Shown here piece by piece: positions 36,365-43,612 of a DNA stretch of 56,860 bases. Position numbers and translations under genes: made by a program. A model generated the notes under the pieces. The model made no database searches, was not told the origin of the DNA, and saw only the letters and a list, made by a program, of their open reading frames with translations. The DNA is from an uncultured Chlorobiaceae bacterium (GTDB taxonomy: Bacteria; Bacteroidota; Chlorobiia; Chlorobiales; Chlorobiaceae). Location of the stretch: the NCBI GenBank assembly GCA_903851385.1, contig CAINOC010000007.1:1-56860 (forward strand). Reading direction: 5' to 3'. The stretch's first letter is position 1, and each line of letters starts with the position of its first letter.

Positions 36365-36652
36365 ATGCAACGAGATCAAGCACTCAGAATTCTGAGGAAC
36401 CATAAAAAGGAGCTTGAGCAGCGTTACCGTTTGACAAAAGTCGGTATTTTCGGATCAGTGGCCAGAGATACGGCTGTTGATTGCAGTGATATTGATATTG
36501 TTGTTGAGATGGAACCGAATATCCTCCTCAAAGTGCAACTCAAGGACGAGCTTGAAAATTTGTTGGGAAGTAAAGTCGATGTGATAAGGTACTGGAAAAG
36601 AATGAATCAATCTCTTCGCCAGCATATCGATAAGGAAGCTCTTTATGTATGA
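36365..36652 (+). CDS. MNT-type nucleotidyltransferase antitoxin (MntA-like)
   Basis: A 96-residue minimal nucleotidyltransferase with the motif GSVARDTAVDCSDIDIVVE (GS then DxD metal ligands), as in MntA antitoxins, which AMPylate the tyrosine of their HEPN toxin partner. The last third (SKVDVIRYWKRM) fits the family. The ATG at 36365 lies nine bases after AAGGA, whereas the GTG at 36359 lies only three after it, so 36365 is preferred. It overlaps the HEPN gene by eight bases. Confidence 0.85.
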   Translation: MQRDQALRILRNHKKELEQRYRLTKVGIFGSVARDTAVDCSDIDIVVEMEPNILLKVQLKDELENLLGSKVDVIRYWKRMNQSLRQHIDKEALYV

Positions 36653-37031
36653 CCAAGCTCTTCTTCTGGAAAAACTACTCCAGATTGATTCCGCCATAGA
36701 CAAAATTAATCGTCGGTTCGCGCTTATAAAAACAGCTGATGATTTTCTCGATAGTGATCAAGGTATGGATATGCTTGACGGGATTGCGATGATGCTTATT
36801 GCTATTGGCGAAAACTTTAAAAAAATTGATAAGGATACGGACGGAAAACTTTTGGCACTCTATCCTCATATCAACTGGTCAGGAGTAAAAGGTCTCCGTG
36901 ATATACTCTCACATCAATACTTCAATATCGATGCTGAGGAAATTTTTGAAATTTGCACAAATAACCTTGCCGACCTGCATGAGGCCGTGAAAAACTTGGT
37001 TGTGAACTTGAGTAAATCTTCAGCCAGTTAG
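36645..37031 (+). CDS. HEPN-domain RNase toxin (HepT/DUF86 family)
   Basis: A 128-residue all-helical HEPN protein. The catalytic RNase motif is R85-D-I-L-S-H90, the Rx4H signature, followed by Y92, the residue AMPylated by MntA in studied pairs. MLIAIGENFKK and LYPHINWSGVKGLRDIL are typical of the HepT branch. With the preceding nucleotidyltransferase it forms a complete type VII toxin-antitoxin module, both frames intact. Confidence 0.87.
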   Translation: MYDQALLLEKLLQIDSAIDKINRRFALIKTADDFLDSDQGMDMLDGIAMMLIAIGENFKKIDKDTDGKLLALYPHINWSGVKGLRDILSHQYFNIDAEEIFEICTNNLADLHEAVKNLVVNLSKSSAS

Positions 37032-37055
37032 TCACTAATGGTCATACAGATTTAA

Positions 37056-37157
37056 TCACCGCCTCGAAATCCCATTACTCTTCCGCCATTGATGTGCTTC
37101 AGCCCTACCAAGCTTGTTTGCCTGCAATACATTGCGTTTGGCCTCAGACCGACAAGA
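37056..37157 (-). pseudogene. C-terminal remnant of a TPR gene
   Basis: The minus strand encodes NKLGRAEAHQWRKSNGI followed by SRR and a stop at 37056. This aligns with the end of the intact TPR protein at 40033-40569 (AKLGNADAQEWLKSNGITKW), in the same orientation about 3 kb away. No upstream frame of useful length survives. It is best read as the tail of a decayed paralogue or of a duplicated copy. Confidence 0.65.
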
Positions 37158-37214
37158 GGAAAACTGAAAGTACGAATCCATGAAATTCTGCAAATCATGT
37201 AACCGGTTATAAGA

Positions 37215-38918
37215 ATGCATATTCCATTACGCCATTTTGATGACTACATTGACGAAGCCATTTTGCGGAGAGGGTTGTCGTATTTTAAAAAAGGGCAGGT
37301 GCACGAGCCGGAAGAAATATTCACTGGTGAGTATGAAGCGATTGTAGAGGGTACCGAAGATTACACGGTACGAATGACCATTAAAAATGGTGCCATTACC
37401 GAGCATGTCTGCAGTTGCCCTTTCGATTCAGGCCCGGTCTGTAAACATGTGGTGGCAGTCATCTTTTACCTGCAGCAGGATGAGCTTGAACTGACGCAGA
37501 AAAAAGTGAAGGCGAAGCCAGTTGCACCCAAAAAAACCAAAAAGCGTAAAACCATCGCGGAACAGGTTGATGAGCTGCTTGAGAAAACTGCACACGATGA
37601 ACTTAAGAAATTCGTGCGGGAACAGGCAACCTTGAATGTCGCGTTCAGAAATCTGTTTTTGTCATCGTTCGTCCCCCATAATTCTGATGAATCGAAGGGG
37701 TTTTATGAAAAACAGCTGAAATCGATTCTTCGCAGCGTAAAAGACAGGGATGGTTTTATTGACCGGTCCGATGCAATGCATGTTGACAATGCTGTTACGA
37801 ACCTTTTGGAATCAGCAAAAAAACAGATCGATAACCGGAACTTCAAAAGTGCTGTTTTTATCTGTACCGCTATTATGGAACAGATGGTTGGAGCACTTCA
37901 GTATGCCGATGACAGCAATGGCGATATAAGCGGAGCAATCTATGCCGCTTGTGAGATGATCCATAGTATTGCCGTCACACAACCTTCCGAAGATATCCGG
38001 AAGTTGATCTTTGATTACGCTCTGTCAGCGGTTGATAAAAAAAAATATTCCGGCTGGGATTGGCATGTTGACATGTTGCGAATTGCCGCCATAGTTCTGA
38101 AAACGGAAGAGGAAATTGAGCGTCTTTACAAGGAACTTGATAAAGAACTGAGTTCAGGGTATGTCAGGGACGAAGCTCAAAGCATCAAATATGAAGTCAT
38201 CGTTAAAACGAAAGGCGAAAAAGAGGCCGGTGACTTTCTTGAATCGAATATATCCAACCCGAAATTACGGAGGAAGGCAATTCAACTTGCTCTTGCGCAT
38301 GGAAATTACAGCAAAGCCGTTTCTATTGTAGCGAAAGAAGGGGTTGAGTATGACAAAAAAGACAAACCGGGACTGGTAATAGAGTGGTATGACTGGTTAC
38401 TGAAAATAGCTCAGGCTGAAGGAGAGACAGAAAAAATCATAAAATATGCTCGCCGCCTGTTTATTGCGAATTTCATGCCTGAACAGGATTATTACGCCAT
38501 CTTGAAACAGCATGTAGTCCCTGACACTTGGGTTGCGTTCGTGGAGGAGGTTATAACGGATATTGCTTTAAAAGAGAGATGATATAATAAAGAACAGATT
38601 GCAGGGATTTTCATAAAAGAAGGGTGGACGGATAGGCTTTTGGAGTTGGTACGCAAGTCTCCAAACTTGCAAACTATCGGTCAGTACGAAACAAATCTTT
38701 CTGGAAAATATACTGCCGAAGTTGTTGATCTCTATGTCAATGCTCTTCTTGAATACATGAAACCCAATGTGGGAAGAAGCCACTACAAAACGGTCTGCAG
38801 GTACCTCCGGAGAATTATCAAGCTTGGTGCCAGAGAGAAGGCAAACGAAGTTATGTCATTTTTTAGGACTGAATATCGTAATCGAAAGGCATTGATGGAA
38901 GAATTAAATAACGTGTGA
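37215..38918 (+). pseudogene. SWIM zinc-finger protein gene with an in-frame TGA near its 3' end
   Basis: The first part (455 codons) contains a SWIM zinc finger, C66-x-C68-x7-C76-x-H78 (CSCPFDSGPVCKH), a basic linker and a long helical TPR/HEAT-like region. TGA at 38580-38582 follows ALKER, and the same frame then runs on as YNKEQIAGIFIKEGWTDRLL to a proper stop at 38918, ending with the helical RYLRRIIKLGAREKANEVMSFF. The lost codon is probably Trp (TGG to TGA). SWIM proteins bind DNA or proteins; the role here is unknown. A product lacking 112 residues may still be made and fold. Confidence 0.78.
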
Positions 38919-38964
38919 CTTGAACTGTCGACACTTGAAAATGGGTACTTGATAAAAGCGAACC

Positions 38965-39969
38965 CTACTTCACCTTCCACTCCAAAGGGTCTACACTTAA
39001 TAGCCATTTCAGTGTCCGATTGATACCCTCATCCTGAGTGACTCCAGGTAACCAGCCAAGAACCTGTCGGGCTTTTGACGCGTCAGGTGCTGCATGTGAG
39101 GCAAGTAATGTTACTGCCTGACGGGTGAGTAAAGGCCGCTTCGAACTTCTGATCGTCCGGTAGAGTGCTTCCATCATTCCTGCAAGGATATAGACGAGGT
39201 TATAAGGCAGATACAAAGAGGGCGGCGGTGAATGATTCGCAGAAGCTATCCGTTCGCATACGGCTTCAAAGGTAATTGGTTCACCATCATACGCCAGGAA
39301 ATCTTCTCCCACAGCAGCGGGGTGCAATGCCGCAAGCATCAGAAGATCAATAAGGTTATCAATATAGACCATGCTCATAGAGGCATGATGAGACCAGTAA
39401 AATAACTGGCGGCGTCGGATACCATCGGCAAGCAGGGGAAAAAGGGTGCGATCTCCTGTACCATATACCCAGACAGGATAAACAATGGAAGCCGGCATAC
39501 CCTTTGCTACATATTCCCAGACAACTTCATTACCCTTGATTTTGGTGTCAGGATATGACTGGTTCCGGCTGGAATAGGGTGTCTTTTCATTGACCCGCTC
39601 AAGCTTGGAATGATCGAATGATTCATAGGTACTAACGTGAACCAATCGCTTTACCTTATACTTGCTCACAGCTTCGCAGATATTCCGTGTGCCGCCAATA
39701 TTTATATCCCAGAAATCCTTGAGAGACCCCCAATCCGATGTGAGGGCCGCTGCATGAAACACCAGATCAGCACCATTCACAGCATGGTTAACAGCTTTAA
39801 CCTGACGAATATCACCTTCAACAACATCCACACCCTGCCGTTTCAATCCGGCAATTGAGGCATTTCCTTTCCGGACAAGCGCCTTCACTCTGTAGCCTTG
39901 CTGCATACACCGTTTCACCAGATGTGATCCGATGAACCCCGATGCTCCTGTAACCAGTGCGACTGTCAT
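38965..39969 (-). CDS. extended short-chain dehydrogenase/epimerase (HpnA/dihydroflavonol-reductase-like)
   Basis: A 334-residue NAD(P)-binding protein with the nucleotide motif TGASGFIGSHL, a VHVSTYESF strand with the active-site Ser/Thr and the catalytic pair in YPDTK. The C-terminal half (VYIDNLIDLLMLAA, LGWLPGVTQDEGI) fits the extended SDR group containing sterol dehydrogenase-like and hopanoid-associated HpnA enzymes. The substrate cannot be fixed from sequence. It is likely expressed alone; about 60 bases separate it from the downstream TPR gene. Confidence 0.8.
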   Translation of the reverse strand: MTVALVTGASGFIGSHLVKRCMQQGYRVKALVRKGNASIAGLKRQGVDVVEGDIRQVKAVNHAVNGADLVFHAAALTSDWGSLKDFWDINIGGTRNICEAVSKYKVKRLVHVSTYESFDHSKLERVNEKTPYSSRNQSYPDTKIKGNEVVWEYVAKGMPASIVYPVWVYGTGDRTLFPLLADGIRRRQLFYWSHHASMSMVYIDNLIDLLMLAALHPAAVGEDFLAYDGEPITFEAVCERIASANHSPPPSLYLPYNLVYILAGMMEALYRTIRSSKRPLLTRQAVTLLASHAAPDASKARQVLGWLPGVTQDEGINRTLKWLLSVDPLEWKVK

Positions 39970-40032
39970 GATGAAGTTATTGAACGTTTAAGATTCAACA
40001 GATAACAGCACTTTAAAAACCCATCGACATAC

Positions 40033-40569
40033 TCACCACTTTGTAATTCCATTACTCTTCAGCCACTCTTGAGCATCTGCATTTCCAAGCTTGGCAGCTT
40101 GAAGCAAGTCAGCCGTGCCCCCTTGTTTATCTCCACTGTCAAGTTTTAAAGCAGCTCGATTGAGATAGGCAGGGACAAATGACGGGTCAATCTCAATAGC
40201 CTTGCTATAGTCACTTGTTGCTCCTTGAATATCTCCCAAGTCAAATTTTACGCTGCCTCGGCTGGTGAAAATATCAGCAGATTTCGGGTTGATTTCAATA
40301 GACTTTGTAAAATCGGCAATGGCGCCTTGCTTCTCTCCGGAGCTGAATTTGGCCGCCGCCCTGCTGTTGTAGGCATCAGCAAATTTCGGATCCAGCTCAA
40401 TGGCTTTAGTGTAGTCAACTATCGCACCCTTGAAATCATTGGTACCGAATTTCACTTCAGCACTTAAAAAAAAGCTTTTGGCGTCATTTGTCGCGTTAGC
40501 GCTTGCGGTATTACTCGTAAGCATTACGGCGATGATTGCCGCAAAAAGAATCCGTAAAGATTTGTTCAT
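40033..40569 (-). CDS. secreted TPR protein
   Basis: A 178-residue protein with a signal peptide (cleavage near ASA-NA) and four or five tetratricopeptide repeats of the DYTKAIELDPKFADAYNSRA type, followed by a Sel1-like C-terminal unit (AAKLGNADAQEWLKSNG). It probably acts as a periplasmic protein-interaction scaffold; no partner can be named. Its C-terminus has a decayed relative at 37056-37157. Confidence 0.82.
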   Translation of the reverse strand: MNKSLRILFAAIIAVMLTSNTASANATNDAKSFFLSAEVKFGTNDFKGAIVDYTKAIELDPKFADAYNSRAAAKFSSGEKQGAIADFTKSIEINPKSADIFTSRGSVKFDLGDIQGATSDYSKAIEIDPSFVPAYLNRAALKLDSGDKQGGTADLLQAAKLGNADAQEWLKSNGITKW

Positions 40570-40850
40570 TGGTTACTCGTAACTGAAGTTGATGGGATTG
40601 GTGTATTCAATCATGGAACCTGCTGTTTTCAGTGAAGCAGGTCGAAGGTGAATATAGGGTCTTTAACATGGAGAACAAAAAATCGGCCCTTATCCTGCGT
40701 TACTGATACGAATAACCAATCAGGACTGAATTTCTCATTCCGCCTATAATTTTTTTGATATAACGTAGCACAAATATTAAACTTGTGCTATTGCAGGCAT
40801 TGCAATAAGGGATGTTCTGAGTAATTTTCAGGGTAACAGGGAGGAACCAC
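40570..40850. other. 281-base promoter region of the cbiM operon
   Basis: No gene is supported. On the minus strand a frame ends in GGMRNSVLIGYSYQ, which resembles the last strand of an outer-membrane barrel and may be a remnant. Two perfect inverted repeats lie at 40766-40790 and 40789-40807. No B12-box or other cobalamin-riboswitch hallmark was seen. GGGAGGA precedes the cbiM start. Confidence 0.4.
40766..40807. promoter_or_regulatory. two inverted repeats upstream of cbiM, candidate metal-regulator operator
   Basis: tagcacaa-N9-ttgtgcta (40766-40790) is a perfect 8-bp dyad, and tattgca-N5-tgcaata (40789-40807) overlaps its edge. They sit 44-85 bases before the cbiM start, a place for a NikR- or Fur-like repressor to bind. 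Neither matches a NikR consensus that I can state with confidence; the assignment is inference. Confidence 0.45.
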
Positions 40851-41531
40851 ATGCACATACCTGATGGATATTTAAGCCCAGCGACTTGTGGGGTATTTGG
40901 TGCCGTGATGATTCCGATATGGACGGCAGCTTCAAGGGCGGTCAAAAAAACATTGAGCGTTCGGCAGGTTCCCTATCTGGCGATTGGTGCAGCCTTCAGC
41001 TTTGTGATCATGATGTTCAATGTGCCCATCCTGGGTGGGTCGAGCGGTCATGCAGTTGGCGGTGTCCTTGTTGCCATTCTTTTAGGGCCATGGGCAGCCT
41101 GCATTGCCGTTACTGTGGCCTTGGTTATTCAGGCGTTGTTGTTTGGTGATGGCGGTATTACTGCCATTGGAGCAAATTGTTTTAACATGGCGTTCGTGCT
41201 TCCTTTTGTCGGCTATTACGTTTATAAATTGATCAGCTCGAACAGTCCGTCAGGTTCCGTCAGGCGTGTCATTGCCGCTGGTGCTGGTGCGTACGTTGGC
41301 ATTTGTGTGGCTGCTCTCTCGGCCGGCATCGAATTTGGGTTGCAACCCCTACTCTATCATACGGCAAATGGTCAGGCGTTATACTGCCCTTATGGTCTCA
41401 ATGTTGCCGTTCCGGCAATGGTTTTAGGTCATCTTGTGGTTTTTGGATGGGTTGAGGTGATTGTGACCGCATTGGTCGTAAAATATTTACAGAAGCAGGA
41501 TTCTGTTTTTTTTGAAGGAGGCAGATCATGA
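40851..41531 (+). CDS. cbiM: CbiM/NikM-type S component of a cobalt/nickel ECF transporter
   Basis: A 226-residue integral membrane protein starting MHIPDGYLSP; the first residues, including His2, form the metal-binding site in this family. Seven helices are apparent, with GGSSGHAVGGVLVAILLGPWAA as the conserved loop and QALLFGDGGITAIGANCFNMAF. It captures Co2+ or Ni2+ for the energy-coupling module encoded next. It begins a four-gene operon whose genes overlap by four to eight bases. Confidence 0.92.
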   Translation: MHIPDGYLSPATCGVFGAVMIPIWTAASRAVKKTLSVRQVPYLAIGAAFSFVIMMFNVPILGGSSGHAVGGVLVAILLGPWAACIAVTVALVIQALLFGDGGITAIGANCFNMAFVLPFVGYYVYKLISSNSPSGSVRRVIAAGAGAYVGICVAALSAGIEFGLQPLLYHTANGQALYCPYGLNVAVPAMVLGHLVVFGWVEVIVTALVVKYLQKQDSVFFEGGRS

Positions 41532-41863
41532 CGCTTACCAGAAAATTATGGATAGGGATTATGGTTTTAATTGTACTCTCGCCTCTTGGGCTGATTGTAC
41601 CGGATCATTTCAAAGCAGGATCGGCTTGGGGAGAGTGGGGGGTGGAAGAGATTCAGAAAATGACCGGATATGTTCCTCTGGGTTTTCAGAGACTTTCTGA
41701 ACTGTGGAAAGCTCCCTTGCCTGATTATGCTTTTCAGGGATGGGAGGGAAAGGATCTTGTACATTTGAGTTTTGCGTATATCATCTCTGCTGTTTCTGGC
41801 ATTGTGATCATAACAGGAGTAGCATTTTTAATAGGCAAGGTATTAGCAAAAGAGCATGAGTAA
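41528..41863 (+). CDS. CbiN/NikN-like small membrane component
   Basis: A 111-residue protein with a membrane helix at each end (IGIMVLIVLSPLGLIVP near the start and AYIISAVSGIVIITGVAFLIG near the end) and a soluble loop holding AWGEWGVEEIQ and WKAPLPDY. It resembles the PDGLE/NikN accessory components of cobalt and nickel ECF systems. It overlaps cbiM by four and cbiQ by eight bases. Loop content resembles nickel-type versions I recall, but cobalt remains possible. Confidence 0.75.
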   Translation: MTLTRKLWIGIMVLIVLSPLGLIVPDHFKAGSAWGEWGVEEIQKMTGYVPLGFQRLSELWKAPLPDYAFQGWEGKDLVHLSFAYIISAVSGIVIITGVAFLIGKVLAKEHE

Positions 41864-42707
41864 CCCTTTACACAAGAAGCATGATTTTATAGAGCGTTCA
41901 ATCTTGAGCGCTCTTGCTTTTTTAAAAGATGCGACCATGTCGGAAGAGTATGCCAATCGCAAAGGTTTTTTGCAATCGTTGGATCCTCGCTTTAAAACCA
42001 TCTCCTTTTTAGCGTTTCTTGTTACGGCGGTCTCTTTGAAAAGTGCTGTTTTGATTTCTCCTCTCTATCTATCGTGCTTGATACTTGCCTTGTTGTCCAG
42101 AATTCACCTCAGGAACTTCCTCTTAAGGACTCTCTTTTTCATCCCTTTGTTTTCGCTATGCATTGTCCTTCCAACCATGTTCAGTGTTGTAACGCCAGGT
42201 GAGCCGGTATGGTCTTTCCATGTTGCATGGATCACTGGTATCATTACTCGTCCTGGTCTGGATGGAGCTGTACTCTTTGTGGTAAGGATTGCAACCTCTG
42301 TGTCGCTGGTTGTTTTATTGTCGTTAACGACCCGGCACTCTGAGCTGCTGAAGGTGTTAAGGGTATTTGGTGTCCCACAGGTTTTTGTAATGACGGTATC
42401 GATGTGTTACCGCTATCTCTATCTTTTTGCAACGATGGTCGAGAATATTTTTACCGCTGTTAAAAGTCGTGTCGGGATGGTGTCGCATCACCGGCAAGGA
42501 CAGAGCATTGTAACCTGGAATATTGCTAATACATGGAACAGAACAACACAAATGAGTGAAGAGGTTTATATGGCAATGCTTTCGAGAGGCTATACCGGCG
42601 AGCCCCGGCTCCTCTCTAAATTTCACGCAACACCTAAAGATTGGCTCTGGCTGTTATGCGCTGTAGTCATCTGTGCATTCCTATTCTATAGAGGACATAC
42701 GCTATGA
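41856..42707 (+). CDS. cbiQ: CbiQ-type ECF transmembrane (T) component
   Basis: A 283-residue protein with about five membrane helices and, in its C-terminal half, the coupling-helix signatures expected of T components: the AMLSRGYTGEPRLLS segment with its Ala-Arg-Gly core and an upstream RYLYLFATMVENI helix. It links substrate capture to the ATPase. It overlaps the following ATPase gene by four bases (ATGA). Confidence 0.9.
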   Translation: MSNPLHKKHDFIERSILSALAFLKDATMSEEYANRKGFLQSLDPRFKTISFLAFLVTAVSLKSAVLISPLYLSCLILALLSRIHLRNFLLRTLFFIPLFSLCIVLPTMFSVVTPGEPVWSFHVAWITGIITRPGLDGAVLFVVRIATSVSLVVLLSLTTRHSELLKVLRVFGVPQVFVMTVSMCYRYLYLFATMVENIFTAVKSRVGMVSHHRQGQSIVTWNIANTWNRTTQMSEEVYMAMLSRGYTGEPRLLSKFHATPKDWLWLLCAVVICAFLFYRGHTL

Positions 42708-43513
42708 GCGGTATTATTTTTGAAGTGAAGGATGTGCACTACGCATATCTGGGCAAATTCCCAGCGCTGTGCGGTGTGGATATGACCATCCGGTCGGGCG
42801 AGAAGATCGCTGTCATTGGTGCTAACGGAACAGGGAAGTCGACCTTGTTGCAACTCCTCGACGGACTGATTTTCCCTGATCGTGGGACTGTGACGGCCTT
42901 CGGGGAAAGGCTACTTGAACATTCGCAGGATAATGAAAAGGCTGCACACCGCTTTCGGCAAAGGGTCGGTCTTGTTTTTCAGAATGCAGATATCCAGTTG
43001 TTTTGCCCGTCGGTGCGTGAGGATATTGCCTTTGGTCCGTTGCAGTTTGGTGTGGCTGAAGATGAAGTGAACCGGCGTATCCTGGATGTCGCCGAAGTGT
43101 TGGATATCCAGCACCTGTTGGACAGGGTTCCCCATCAATTAAGCATCGGAGAGAAACGGCGGGTTGCAATCGCATCTGTTCTTGCGATTGATCCTGATGT
43201 CTATCTATTCGATGAACCGACAGCAGGGCTCGATCCTTTAACTGTCCGGCACATTATTGATTTTATTGTCAATGCCAACCAGCGGGGAAAGACCATTATT
43301 ACTGCTACGCACGACCTGCACATTATCGGAGAGATAGCCGATACGGTCTATGTGTTCGGGCGGAACAAAAGTATTGTCAGGGGAGGTTCCTCGGAATCTG
43401 TCTTGAATGACCGTTCACTCCTTGAGACGAATAACCTTATACACATGCATCGACACCACCATGATGGCAGGGAGCATGTTCATCAGCATCTTCCGTTGGA
43501 GCCGCATGACTGA
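42704..43513 (+). CDS. cbiO: CbiO/NikO-type ECF ATPase with histidine-rich tail
   Basis: A 269-residue ABC ATPase: Walker A GANGTGKSTLL, Q-loop LVFQNADIQLF, signature LSIGEKRRVAIA, Walker B VYLFDEPTAGLDP and the switch His in ATHDLH. The last 30 residues are rich in histidine (HMHRHHHDGREHVHQH), which suggests Ni2+ or Co2+ binding at the cytoplasmic face. It ends the operon. Confidence 0.92.
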   Translation: MSGIIFEVKDVHYAYLGKFPALCGVDMTIRSGEKIAVIGANGTGKSTLLQLLDGLIFPDRGTVTAFGERLLEHSQDNEKAAHRFRQRVGLVFQNADIQLFCPSVREDIAFGPLQFGVAEDEVNRRILDVAEVLDIQHLLDRVPHQLSIGEKRRVAIASVLAIDPDVYLFDEPTAGLDPLTVRHIIDFIVNANQRGKTIITATHDLHIIGEIADTVYVFGRNKSIVRGGSSESVLNDRSLLETNNLIHMHRHHHDGREHVHQHLPLEPHD

Positions 43514-43563
43514 ATAATCAGCACAGTCTTTTGGAACAACGCACTTATAAAAACGGATCCAAA

Positions 43564-43592
43564 TGGATGGGGCGTACTGCCAGCCCCATCCA
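43564..43592. terminator. 10-bp hairpin between convergent cbiO and TonB-receptor genes
   Basis: tggatggggc (43564-43573) and gccccatcca (43583-43592) pair perfectly around a 9-base loop. Read leftward it is followed by a T-containing stretch, read rightward not, so it serves the receptor gene better. The T-run is weak. Confidence 0.55.
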
Positions 43593-43612
43593 GGATGATG
43601 ATGATTTCAGGG

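Noticed and set aside
40570-40850. Possible cobalamin riboswitch upstream of cbiM
   Set aside because: No B12-box-like conserved core was seen; the only structures are two simple dyads. A covariance search would settle it.
40700-40945. 81-codon minus-strand frame ending in GGMRNSVLIGYSYQ
   Set aside because: The last residues resemble an outer-membrane barrel end, but the rest overlaps the cbiM start antisense and has no coding signature. At most a remnant.
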